Below, one piece after another: positions 23,182-30,534 of a DNA stretch of 32,726 bases. The position numbers and the translations under genes were made by a program. This DNA comes from Dokdonella_A sp937902695 (GTDB lineage Bacteria > Pseudomonadota > Gammaproteobacteria > Xanthomonadales > Rhodanobacteraceae): contig JBEHYO010000040.1 of NCBI GenBank assembly GCA_048498135.1, positions 1 to 32,726 on the forward strand, given 5' to 3'. Each line of letters opens with the position of its first letter. Position 1 is the stretch's first letter. The notes beneath the pieces were generated by a model, which was given only the letters and a program-made list of their open reading frames with translations, did no database searches and was not told where the DNA came from.

Positions 23182-23640
23182 ATGGACGCCATCACACTTC
23201 TCAAAGACGATCACAAGACGCTGCGCACGCTTCTGGATGAGCTCGAGAAATCGACCAGCCGCGCGGCCAAGAAGCGCACGACGCTGCTCGCGAAGGTTGC
23301 TGCCAACCTGAGAGCGCATTCGGCCATCGAAGAGGAAATCTTCTATCCGGCATTCAAGGACGCCGGCGAGAAATCGGACGACGACAAGATGTACTTCGAG
23401 GCGCTGGAAGAGCATCGCGCTGCCGGCGATCTCGTTCTGCCGGATCTTTTGAAAACGAATCCCGCCAGCGAAAAGTTCAGCGGACGCGCCAAGGTGCTGA
23501 AGGAGCTCGTCGAGCACCACGCCGGCGAAGAAGAGAAGGACATGTTTCCGCGCGCGAAGCGCATTCTGACGAAAGAGGAACTGCTGTCGCTGGGCGAACG
23601 CATGCAGGCGCGCAAGAGGCAGCTCCTGCGCGGACGCTGA
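23182..23640 (+). CDS. Hemerythrin-domain protein
   Basis: This 152-residue protein is a four-helix hemerythrin HHE cation-binding domain: LLKDDHKTLRTLLDELE (His 1) at about residues 6-22, LRAHSAIEEEIFYPAF (His/Glu) at about 43-58, ALEEHRAAGDLVLPDLL at about 74-90 and ELVEHHAGEEEKDMFPRA at about 112-130. The metal ligands are therefore in place for a non-heme diiron centre. Bacterial single-domain HHE proteins act in oxygen or NO sensing, iron handling or stress defence; this one has no sensor partner. It is cytoplasmic. It starts 21 bases after the phasin-like gene and is followed by a clear hairpin. Confidence 0.92.
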   Translation: MDAITLLKDDHKTLRTLLDELEKSTSRAAKKRTTLLAKVAANLRAHSAIEEEIFYPAFKDAGEKSDDDKMYFEALEEHRAAGDLVLPDLLKTNPASEKFSGRAKVLKELVEHHAGEEEKDMFPRAKRILTKEELLSLGERMQARKRQLLRGR

Positions 23641-23645
23641 GCTTG

Positions 23646-23674
23646 CGATCGGTTGTCACGCCAACAACCGATCG
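23646..23674. terminator. Hairpin terminator of the stress cluster
   Basis: CGATCGGTTGT-CACGCCA-ACAACCGATCG is a perfect 11-base stem with a 7-base loop, five bases after the hemerythrin stop. No T-run follows, so the end may be Rho-dependent or only partial, but the position marks the end of the operon. Confidence 0.65.
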
Positions 23675-23917
23675 AACCCGACGATTTGCCGGCAGGTTCG
23701 ACCCGCTGAGGTCGATCGCGCGGCGGCCCCGGTTCGCCGCGGCGGGCGCCTCGTTGCGCACCCTCATGCAGCCCCCCTGCCTCCGGGCGGTGCGGCCGTC
23801 CGCACATGCCATCGCGCCTGGTTCTGCGACGTATCTCACACTCCGATGAGCGACTGTTCGATACCAACGCGCTCGGGAAGCGGCTACTGTGCCGCCGGTC
23901 CAAATGAGGAGACCGTG

Positions 23918-25276
23918 ATGAAGACCCGCTCGTTCGTTGCCGCGGCTGCTTTTGCGTTTGCGACATCATCCGCGTTCGCCGCCGATGGCGATCTGGATCC
24001 GACGTTCGGAACCAATGCCGGCTACACCTATCTGGGGCTGACCGGTCTCAATTTTCAGCTGCCCATGCGCACGACCGTCCTGGCCGACGGACGCATCCTC
24101 ACGTGCGGCGGTTTTGCCACGTCATCCTCCCAGACCGACTTCATCGTTGCCATGCTGACGCCGGACGGACAGCTCGACACGTCGTTCAACTTCAACGGCC
24201 AGGTGGACGTCGATTTCAGCGGCGGTGACGATATCTGCAACGCCGTGCTGGTCCAGCAGGACGGCAAAATCCTCCTGATCGGCGCGAGCACCGCAACGAC
24301 AGGCACGGCATCTTCCGATTTCGCCGTCGCTCGCCTCAACGCCGACGGCACGCTCGACACGACCTTCGGCGGGGGTTCGGGACGCGTGACGATCGGCTTC
24401 GATCTGGGCGATACCAACACCGACGTCGCGGCGATGGCCGTCCTACAACCGGACAACAAGATTGTCGTCGGAGGGATCGTAGCGACCGTCGGCGGCTTCG
24501 ATTTCGCGGCAACGCGCCTTCGGCAGGATGGTTCCAGAGACACGTCGTTCGGCAGCGCCGGACGCGTCACCGTCGACTTCAACAGCGATGCCGGCAGTCT
24601 CGATCAGGCCGACAGCGTATTGCTCGACAACCAGGGCCGCATCATTCTCACCGGCATCGCTTCCGTGAACGGTGCGGCGGACTTCGCGCTCGCGCGGCTG
24701 CTTCCGAACGGCAGCCTCGACGTCAATTTCAACGGCGACGGCAAGGCGACGATTCCGTTCGATCTCGGCAACAGCAACATCGACCTCTCCTACCGATCGA
24801 TCCTCACGCACGACCAGAAGATCGTCATGGTCGGCGGAGCAGACGCCGGCAGCGGTACCACGCAGAACAATGACGTCGCCATCGCGCGCATTCTTCCGAA
24901 CGGATCGCTGGACACGAGTTTCGGCAACGCGGGCAGGACCGTGATTTCATTCGATCTCGTTCCGAATGCCAACGACATCGCGACTTCCGTCGTCGAAAGC
25001 GCGAATGGCGCGCTGATCGTCGGCGGTATCGCAAGCATCGACGATGTGGGAAGTTCCGCGGGCTTCACGCTCAGGCTCACGCCGGACGGAGCCCTCGACG
25101 ATGGCTACGGCGTATTCGGCAAAGAGACCTATATGTTCGGCAGCCCGACCTTCATCCTCGCCGATACCGCGATGCAAGGGACACAGTTGATCGTGACCGG
25201 CTTCAGCGGCGTCGGCGGCGACATCGCAGCAGGCAGAATCTTGATCGATTCCATCTTCGCGAACGGATTCGAGTAG
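23918..25276 (+). CDS. Secreted delta-60 repeat protein with IFANGFE tail
   Basis: The protein is 452 residues from the ATG at 23918, with AGGAG 6 bases upstream. MKTRSFVAAAAFAFATSSAFA is a signal peptide (cut after residue 21). The mature chain has seven to eight delta-60 repeats (beta-propeller-like): D-G-x-LDPTFG, DGQLDTSF, DGTLDTTFGGGSG, DGSRDTSFGSAG, NGSLDVNFNGDG, NGSLDTSFGNAG, and DGALDDGYG. The repeat is known as TIGR02608 and occurs in large extracellular proteins. It ends with DSIFANGFE. The stop at 25274-25276 immediately abuts the stop of the convergent gene. Ligand unknown. Confidence 0.9.
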   Translation: MKTRSFVAAAAFAFATSSAFAADGDLDPTFGTNAGYTYLGLTGLNFQLPMRTTVLADGRILTCGGFATSSSQTDFIVAMLTPDGQLDTSFNFNGQVDVDFSGGDDICNAVLVQQDGKILLIGASTATTGTASSDFAVARLNADGTLDTTFGGGSGRVTIGFDLGDTNTDVAAMAVLQPDNKIVVGGIVATVGGFDFAATRLRQDGSRDTSFGSAGRVTVDFNSDAGSLDQADSVLLDNQGRIILTGIASVNGAADFALARLLPNGSLDVNFNGDGKATIPFDLGNSNIDLSYRSILTHDQKIVMVGGADAGSGTTQNNDVAIARILPNGSLDTSFGNAGRTVISFDLVPNANDIATSVVESANGALIVGGIASIDDVGSSAGFTLRLTPDGALDDGYGVFGKETYMFGSPTFILADTAMQGTQLIVTGFSGVGGDIAAGRILIDSIFANGFE

Positions 25277-26860
25277 TCAGATGACGTCGGGGGAAGGGAA
25301 GGGAGCGCTGCTCCCTTCCCCTTCGCTGCGGCTAGGATGCGCTGCGTGTACAAATCTTCCCGTCTCGCTGCCGTTCGAATCGAACCCGTCGGCGAACACG
25401 CGATCCAGGCCGTAGATATGCAGCCCGTCGAAGGCCGCGATGTAGATTCTGCCGTCGACGACGATGGGGCTCTGCCAAAACACGTTGAGTTCCTGGGGAC
25501 TCTGCCAAAGAACGTCGCCACTCATCGCGTCCGTCGCGTAGAGGGAGCCGCCCCAGGTGAAGACGATCCCGTTCGCGACGACCGGCGTCGTCTCGCCAAA
25601 TCCACCCCAGCGAGCCTGGATTTCGGGACGGCCACCGGCATCCGCAACTACCTGGTATGCACGTAGGTCTGGACCTATCACGTACATCCAAACGGTGCCG
25701 TCGCCTGCGTGCCAGATGGCGGGTTGAGGCGTGTTGCACTTAGAGAATCCGCCGCCCACCATCTGCAACTCGCCGCCCACGTGGCGCGGACCTCCCGCTC
25801 CACTCATGTCATCGAGCGAGAGCAGCCGCAGGTAACCGTCCTTGCCCATGATCATGCCGAGACGCCCGGCCGCATTGCCCGGCACGTCGCCAATTAGCGT
25901 GAGGGAACTTGATCCGAGATCGACGTCGTAGAGATAGAGGTCTTCGTAATTGGTCGGTGTGTAGCTGTCCAGCGGAAGTCCGCCGCTGCCAGTCCCATCG
26001 GCAGGAAGTGCGATGACGCTGTCGCCCCAGTCGAAGCCGCCGAAGTTCGCGTCGTACGGCCCGTTACCCGTCGCGATGTAAACCCGTCCTGTGGCCGCAT
26101 CGAAGGTCGATCCGGGGCGGCCCCAGATGCCCGACTGCGCACTGCCACAGTCGGTCACCCCGGGTTGACCGTTTTCGATGAAGTGCGTCGCGACGTCGCT
26201 GCACAGCGTGTTGAACACGGTCTGCGCGCCTGTGCGAAGATTAATCGTCGTCAGATGACCCTGATAGTCGCCGCCGTCACCGACGTAGCCATCGACGACG
26301 GCGTAAAGGTAGCTTTCTCCATCCCGTGTGTCGCCGATCGCGAGCGAAGCGGCACCGTGTTCGACCGTGGGCTTCAGCGTTACAAGCTGCGGCCAGCCCT
26401 GGTCGGTGCTCTCGGCTCCATCGCCTACCGCGTATTTGTGCACCTTGCCGTCGAGCCCGTACGCATAGACGAATTGTCGATTGCCGTCGATCGCCGGCGA
26501 TCCTGCAGTCTGATGGCCTGTGCCGGATGGCTGTTGACTCCAGAGGACCGCGCCATCTCGCGCGTCGAGCGCCAGCAGCGAACCGCCCTGTGTGCTGAGG
26601 AACAGCACGTCGCGCTGTCCCACCGCTGTCGCTACCCCGCTCAGCAGCACGGGGGCGCCGTAAACGTAGTCCGGCACAGGCACGTTCGCGAGTTCGACGA
26701 GTGTAGCGACGTTGTCGCGCGTGATGGCCGTCTCTTGCGGATTTACGCCCGAGTGCGCGGCGTCATAGCCGAATTGCAGCCAGTCCGCGGCGTGCACGTT
26801 GCAGGTCGCGAGCATGTTCGCCGCGCACCATGCGCTCGCCAAAATGGGAAAAGACCTCAC
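25277..26860 (-). CDS. Secreted PQQ-type beta-propeller protein with FADGFD motif and C-terminal extension
   Basis: The protein is 527 residues from the GTG at 26860, which has GGGGAGG 8 bases upstream; a frame to 27157 adds about 99 residues without protein-like character. The signal peptide is RSFPILASAWCAANMLATCNVHA. Blades of a PQQ-type propeller are visible: LLALDARDGAVLWSQQ, VIALPADGTGSGGLPLDSY, LYATDAMSGDVLWQSPQ. VFADGFD lies about 38 residues from the end and is followed by an unusual 33-residue tail (SNGSETGRF ... PSPDVI) that reads through the hairpin at 25296-25320. The tail may come from a lost stop or a frameshift. Codon use looks less GC-biased than neighbours. Confidence 0.85.
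   Translation of the reverse strand: MRSFPILASAWCAANMLATCNVHAADWLQFGYDAAHSGVNPQETAITRDNVATLVELANVPVPDYVYGAPVLLSGVATAVGQRDVLFLSTQGGSLLALDARDGAVLWSQQPSGTGHQTAGSPAIDGNRQFVYAYGLDGKVHKYAVGDGAESTDQGWPQLVTLKPTVEHGAASLAIGDTRDGESYLYAVVDGYVGDGGDYQGHLTTINLRTGAQTVFNTLCSDVATHFIENGQPGVTDCGSAQSGIWGRPGSTFDAATGRVYIATGNGPYDANFGGFDWGDSVIALPADGTGSGGLPLDSYTPTNYEDLYLYDVDLGSSSLTLIGDVPGNAAGRLGMIMGKDGYLRLLSLDDMSGAGGPRHVGGELQMVGGGFSKCNTPQPAIWHAGDGTVWMYVIGPDLRAYQVVADAGGRPEIQARWGGFGETTPVVANGIVFTWGGSLYATDAMSGDVLWQSPQELNVFWQSPIVVDGRIYIAAFDGLHIYGLDRVFADGFDSNGSETGRFVHAAHPSRSEGEGSSAPFPSPDVI
25296..25320. terminator. Hairpin at the convergent stop-codon junction
   Basis: GGGAAGGGAGC-GCT-GCTCCCTTCCC is a perfect 11-base stem with a 3-base loop. 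It lies 19 bases after the stop of the delta-60 gene and inside the 3' end of the minus-strand gene. A hairpin within a reading frame this close to its end suggests that the minus-strand gene's original stop was upstream of it. Confidence 0.7.
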
Positions 26861-27271
26861 GAGGTGATCCTCCCCGCCGCAGCTGACATCGTATTTCCGA
26901 TCCAGCAGCAGCGCCACGTTTGGCTGCATAAGCGGAAGGGGAGAACGACAGCGCAGAAATACCCGAAGACTGAACCCGGCCCATGATAGTTGCCATCTCC
27001 GGCGATTGCATACGCCGCGAACAGCGCGGCAGCCACGATACCAGCGACGTTGGATCGTCGAGGCCCATGATGTGTCGGTTCGGGTCGTGAAACGCAGGGT
27101 GCCCGGGGATCTTGGAACATGCGTCGAGCATTGGCGCCAGACTTGGCGCTCCAGCATGCCGTGTCGTTAAGGGGCATGTTGGGGGCAACAGGTTTCGACG
27201 TGCAGGGGTTGCTCCTACCGTTGCCCCGCTGAGGGCAGGATTTCAATGGTTGCCCCCGGTTGCACTGGATA
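26861..27271. other. Low-coding region beside tmRNA
   Basis: No convincing gene is seen in these 411 bases. A minus-strand frame holds a hydrophobic stretch (27048-26929: AGIVAAALFAAYAIAG and VFGYFCAVVLPFRL) with no start or family match. Short GTTGCCCC/GGGGCAAC repeats occur at 27181-27257. The region is less GC-rich than the rest of the window. It is adjacent to the tmRNA 3' end, a common site of phage or island integration, but no integrase or attachment duplication is visible. Confidence 0.45.
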
Positions 27272-27317
27272 AGAAAAAGGGCCGAAACCTTGCGCTTTCG
27301 CGAGGTTATCGGCCCTT
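27272..27317 (-). terminator. Rho-independent terminator of tmRNA
   Basis: In the minus-strand direction the sequence AAGGGCCGA ... TCGGCCCTT (27317-27277) forms a long hairpin with an AAA-containing loop, followed by TTTTTC. The hairpin and T-run lie 25-70 bases after the mature tmRNA 3' end, as expected of its terminator. Confidence 0.9.
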
Positions 27318-27341
27318 ACCGGATGTTCCCGGACTTCTATT

Positions 27342-27697
27342 TGGTGGAGGCGGCGGGAATTGAACCCGCGTCCGAAGGCGTTACGTCCCCGGCGCTACAT
27401 GCTTAGCGCACCGTTCAAGTCTCGTCCCGCGGCAACACGGTGTGCGAAGCGCACCGAAGGACCAGTCCGTTTTGGGTTAACCACCGGCCGACAGACGGCA
27501 ACCGGCAGCGATCCCGTGATAGTGACCCTACATCCACGAGCACAGGCACAAGTGGGTTCGGGGCTACAGCCTTAAGCGGCTAGAGCGTAGACGTCGTCGT
27601 TGGCGTCTGAGTGTTTTGCCACCGGTTTAACGAGGAGGATGACGACCTCGGCATGCTCCAGGCGATTTCACGGCCCCCGTCGAAACCGATCGCCCCC
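27342..27697 (-). ncRNA. ssrA: Transfer-messenger RNA
   Basis: The RNA is about 356 bases, reading on the minus strand from GGGGGCGATCGGTTTCGACGG at 27697 to CCTCCACCA at 27342. The 5' GGGGGCG pairs with the 3' CGCCTCC to form the tRNA-like acceptor stem, CCA is encoded, and the T-arm GGTTCAATTC is present near 27360. The tag reading frame is at 27604-27572: GCC AAC GAC GAC GTC TAC GCT CTA GCC GCT TAA, which encodes ANDDVYALAA, so the tag is AANDDVYALAA. tmRNA with SmpB rescues ribosomes stalled on mRNAs without stop codons. smpB lies 1.1 kb away. Confidence 0.97.
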
Positions 27698-27813
27698 GGG
27701 GACATGTTCATGGTGGAGGCGCGGCGCCACGAAAGCAAGCGCGGCGCCGCGCGCCGGTGCGGAGGGCCGCGCGGGGCTGCTAGCATGCGCGCCTTTCCGA
27801 TCGCGACTGAACC

Positions 27814-28650
27814 ATGGGCAACATCGTCTGGCTGGCTTCGTATCCGAAATCGGGCAACACCTGGATCCGCGCCTTCCTCGCCAACCTGATCGCGAACCGC
27901 AGCGAGCCCGTGCCGCTCAACGATCTCGCGCGCTACTGCGACGACGAGGCGCGGCCCGAGTTCTTCAACATCGTCGCAGGCCGTCCGAGCACCGGGCTCA
28001 CGCTCGAGGAGATCGCCGAAATCCGTCCGCGCGTGCATGCGTTCATCGCGGCGAACGCGCGCGGAACGCGCTTCGTCAAGACGCACAACTACGCCGGCGC
28101 CTTCAACGGCCATCCGCTGCACAACGCGGAAGTCACGGCCGGCGCGATCTACGTCGTGCGCAATCCGCTCGACGTCGCGGTCAGCATGACGCACCACTTC
28201 GGGCTCACGATCGACGCGGCGATCGAGCGGCTCGGCAACGAGCAGGTGGCGACCGCCAACGATGCAATGTTCGTGACGCAGCTGCTCGGCTCGTGGTCGT
28301 TCAACGTCCGGAGCTGGGCCGATCACGCGAGCGAGCGCATTCTCGTCGTGCGCTACGAGGATCTGCTCGAGAAGCCGGCCAAGCACTTCGCGAAAGTGGC
28401 GCGCCTGGTCGGCATGGGGCAGGATCGCGCGCGCATCGAGCGCGCGATCCGGCACGCGGGTTTCGGCTCGCTGTCATCGCTCGAGAAGAAGCACGGCTTC
28501 ATCGAGGTGTCGGACAAGGCGACGCGATTCTTCCGCACCGGGCGCATGAACCAGTGGCGCGAGGCCTTGAGCCGCGAGCAGGTGCATAGCGTCGTCGACG
28601 CGCACCGCGAGCAGATGGCGCGGTTCGGCTACGTGCCGGCGGGGTACTGA
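27814..28650 (+). CDS. Sulfotransferase
   Basis: This 278-residue protein starts MGNIVWLASYPKSGNTWIR, with the PAPS 5'-phosphosulfate loop YPKSGNTWIR at about residues 10-19, and YVVRNPLDVAVS (3'-phosphate binding) at about 112-123. FVKTHNY at about 88-94 is the usual conserved KTHN/KTH element, and the C-terminal GRMNQWREALS block resembles the RKGxxGDWKN region. It should transfer sulfonate from PAPS to an acceptor such as a glycan, lipid or small molecule; substrate unknown. There is no signal or membrane segment. It lies between tmRNA and smpB, with its 5' region shared with the divergent tmRNA promoter. Confidence 0.93.
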   Translation: MGNIVWLASYPKSGNTWIRAFLANLIANRSEPVPLNDLARYCDDEARPEFFNIVAGRPSTGLTLEEIAEIRPRVHAFIAANARGTRFVKTHNYAGAFNGHPLHNAEVTAGAIYVVRNPLDVAVSMTHHFGLTIDAAIERLGNEQVATANDAMFVTQLLGSWSFNVRSWADHASERILVVRYEDLLEKPAKHFAKVARLVGMGQDRARIERAIRHAGFGSLSSLEKKHGFIEVSDKATRFFRTGRMNQWREALSREQVHSVVDAHREQMARFGYVPAGY

Positions 28651-28660
28651 CGTCCCAGCT

Positions 28661-28747
28661 CGTCGTCCCGGCGAAAGCCTGGACCCATCTTGATCTTCCA
28701 GGCTCGGACAAAAGCAAAATGGATTCCGGCTTTCGCCGGAATGACAG
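28661..28747. repeat. Inverted palindromic repeat pair between convergent genes
   Basis: A left copy, GTCGTCCCGGCGAAAGCCTGG, at 28662-28682 and a right copy in reverse orientation, ATTCCGGCTTTCGCCGGAAT, at 28723-28742, belong to the same GC-rich family (core CCGGCGAAAGCCGG). They sit between the stop codons of the sulfotransferase and smpB. The same family appears at 30951-31033. The position suggests a bidirectional transcription end. Confidence 0.75.
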
Positions 28748-28762
28748 CCATGGGCGCGGCAG

Positions 28763-29254
28763 TCACGCGGAGCGATTCTTCGCGCGCATGACGCGCTGCT
28801 TCTCGCGATTCCAGTCGCGCTCCTTCTCCGAATCCCGCTTGTCGTGCTCCTGCTTGCCACGCGCGAGTCCGAGATCGACCTTGACGCGGTTCTGCTTCCA
28901 GTAGAGCGACAGCGGAACCAGCGTGTAGCCCTTGCGCTCGATCGCGCCGACGAGCTTGTCGATCTCGGCGCGATTCAGGAGTAGCTTGCGCGTGCGGCGA
29001 TCGTCGGCGACCACGTGCGTGGAGGCCGAGATCAGCGGCACGATCGACGCGCCGAACAGGAACATCTCGCCGGCCTTCACGATCGCGTATGCATCGCCAA
29101 GGTTCGCGCGACCGGCGCGCAGGCTCTTCACTTCCCAGCCCTCGAGCGCGATGCCGGCCTCGTAGTGCTCGTCGATGTGATATTCGTGGCGCGCGCGCTT
29201 GTTCTGCGCGATCGTGCCGCCGCCGCTCTTGTCCTGGCCTTTCGTCTTCGCCAT
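28763..29254 (-). CDS. smpB: SsrA-binding protein
   Basis: The protein is 163 residues from the ATG at 29254 (MAKTKGQDKSGGGT); a GTG at 29302 extends it by 16 non-conserved residues and is rejected. The SmpB body has TIAQNKRARHEYHIDEHYEAG, the core LEGWEVKSLRAGRANL and the basic C-terminal tail LARGKQEHDKRDSEKERDWNREKQRVM, which enters the mRNA channel. It binds tmRNA and acts in trans-translation, cytoplasmic and ribosomal. It is convergent with the sulfotransferase gene and divergent from ratA. Confidence 0.97.
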   Translation of the reverse strand: MAKTKGQDKSGGGTIAQNKRARHEYHIDEHYEAGIALEGWEVKSLRAGRANLGDAYAIVKAGEMFLFGASIVPLISASTHVVADDRRTRKLLLNRAEIDKLVGAIERKGYTLVPLSLYWKQNRVKVDLGLARGKQEHDKRDSEKERDWNREKQRVMRAKNRSA

Positions 29255-29321
29255 GTCCGCTACAATCGCCCGCAGTCGCGCGTGACGCGCGTTCCTACAC
29301 ACTTGTTATCCAGCACAACCC

Positions 29322-29756
29322 GTGATCGAGATTCGCCGCCACGCGCTGGTGCGTTACTCGCCCGAGGCGATGTTCGACCTCGTCGACGACGTCGAAGCAT
29401 ACCCGACGCGGTTTGCGTGGTGCGCGGACGCGCACATCCTCGCGCGCGAGGGTGCCGACGTGCGCATCGCGCGGCTCGATCTTCGTTTCGCGGGCCTCAC
29501 GCAAAGCTTCACGACGCGCAACACGGCCGAGCGCCCGCATCGCCTGCACATGCATCTTGTCGAGGGCCCGCTCAAGACGCTCGAAGGCGAGTTCACGTTC
29601 ACGCCGCTCGGCGACGACGGCTGCAAGATCGCGCTGGCGCTCGATTTCGAATATTCGGGCCTGCTCGCCGGCGCCGCGCTCCGGCTCGGCTTCCAGGGCG
29701 TCGCGAGCCGGCTCGTCGACGATTTCGTGCGCGCCGCGCAGAAGGTCTATGGCTGA
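29322..29756 (+). CDS. ratA: RatA-family START-like protein
   Basis: The protein is 144 residues from a GTG start at 29322. Family hallmarks are YSPEAMFDLVDDVEAYPTR at about residues 12-30 and the STAR/COQ10-like fold (cavity with helix-grip): CADAHILAREG, LTQSFTTRN, LKTLEGEFTFTPL, and the C-terminal VASRLVDDFVRAAQKVYG. Family members were first described as the RatA toxin that blocks ribosome association; others act in quinone lipid handling (COQ10-like), so 'toxin' is only one possibility. The next gene, rnfH, starts 8 bases before its stop. This ratA-rnfH pair next to smpB is typical of gammaproteobacteria. Confidence 0.92.
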   Translation: MIEIRRHALVRYSPEAMFDLVDDVEAYPTRFAWCADAHILAREGADVRIARLDLRFAGLTQSFTTRNTAERPHRLHMHLVEGPLKTLEGEFTFTPLGDDGCKIALALDFEYSGLLAGAALRLGFQGVASRLVDDFVRAAQKVYG

Positions 29757-30027
29757 GACGATCGGCGTCGAGGTCGCCTACGCGGAGCCGGCGCGCCAGT
29801 TCCTGCGGCGGGTCACGCTCGATGCCGGTGCGACGATTGCAGATGCGATCGCCGCGTCCGGCGTCGAGGCCGAGCTCGGCATCGACACCGCATCGCTGGC
29901 AACCGGCATCTGGTCGAAGCCCAGGCCGCGCGATACGCAACTCGCAGAAGGGGATCGCGTCGAGCTGTACCGGCCGCTCGCCGCCGATCCGAAAGAAGCG
30001 CGCCGCCGCCGTGCGCGTCAGCCCTGA
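29749..30027 (+). CDS. rnfH: RnfH-family ubiquitin-like protein
   Basis: This 92-residue protein starts at the ATG at 29749, inside the last codons of ratA (8-base overlap). It has a beta-grasp layout: IGVEVAYAEPARQFLRRVTL, TIADAIAAS, the GIWSKPRPRDTQLAEGDRVELYRPL block common to RnfH, and a basic RRRRARQP tail. RnfH is a small partner of RatA-type systems (antitoxin-like) or of redox enzymes; function is not settled. It converges with bamE, overlapping it by about 10 bases. Confidence 0.92.
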   Translation: MAETIGVEVAYAEPARQFLRRVTLDAGATIADAIAASGVEAELGIDTASLATGIWSKPRPRDTQLAEGDRVELYRPLAADPKEARRRRARQP

Positions 30028-30434
30028 CCCTGCTGCTGCTTCTTCTTCTTGTCGTCGTTGGAACGCTTGTCGTCCGGATACTGGCGCTTGTACTTGCTGG
30101 CGTCCTTGATCAGCTGATCCGGATCCTCCGGAAAATAGTCGCCGTCCATGCGCACCAGCGCATCGTCCTTGAAATAGAGCGTGAGATCCTTGTGCTCCAT
30201 GACGTTGCGGCCGCGGCGGATCGTCGAGACGTAATGCCACAGGTCCTGGTCGAACGGGCTCACGACCGAGGGCGAGCCCATGACGAGCAGCACCTGGCGC
30301 TTGGTCATGCCGGGCTTCAGCGCATCGACCGTCGGCTTGTCGAACAGGTTGCCCTGCTGCACGTCGACCTTGTAGACGAGGCCGCAGCCGGCGAGCGGAA
30401 TCGAGACGAGGAGGGCGAGCCAACGAAGACGCAT
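30018..30434 (-). CDS. bamE: Outer membrane assembly lipoprotein BamE (OmlA)
   Basis: The protein is 138 residues from the ATG at 30434 (MRLRWLALLVSIPLAGCG); an extension to 30593 overlaps fur's promoter and is rejected. A lipoprotein signal with lipobox LAGC puts Cys17 at the lipidated N terminus. The BamE/SmpA domain follows: VYKVDVQQGNLFDKPTVDALK, GMTKRQVLLVMGSPSV and LWHYVSTIRRG, then a Lys/Gln-rich hydrophilic tail. It is part of the BAM complex that folds outer-membrane beta-barrels. The gene is divergent from fur; in Xanthomonas the omlA-fur promoters are reported to overlap. Confidence 0.96.
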   Translation of the reverse strand: MRLRWLALLVSIPLAGCGLVYKVDVQQGNLFDKPTVDALKPGMTKRQVLLVMGSPSVVSPFDQDLWHYVSTIRRGRNVMEHKDLTLYFKDDALVRMDGDYFPEDPDQLIKDASKYKRQYPDDKRSNDDKKKKQQQGQG

Positions 30435-30467
30435 GCGCGAGCGACCGGAAAGTTCGGGAAAGCGCGG

Positions 30468-30477
30468 ATGATACACT
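30468..30477. promoter_or_regulatory. Overlapping divergent -10 elements of bamE and fur
   Basis: The plus strand has an extended -10, TG-A-TACACT, at 30469-30477 for fur. The same bases on the minus strand give TATCAT (30473-30468) for bamE. Overlapping promoters fit the omlA-fur arrangement described in Xanthomonas. No strong -35 boxes were found, so the start sites are not certain. Confidence 0.4.
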
Positions 30478-30534
30478 AGGCGCCTGAATGCAAAGGCGGA
30501 ATCGCCGGGTCGCGGGGGCGGACGGAGCATGACC

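Noticed and set aside
27342..27721. The 11-base direct repeat TGGTGGAGGCG at the tmRNA 3' end and upstream of its 5' end as attachment sites.
   Set aside because: Too short to be supported, and no integrase or mobile genes lie between or beside the two copies.
29322..30027. ratA-rnfH as a toxin-antitoxin system.
   Set aside because: The RatA family also has a COQ10-like lipid/quinone role, and the pair is widely conserved next to smpB; the sequence gives no evidence for toxicity.
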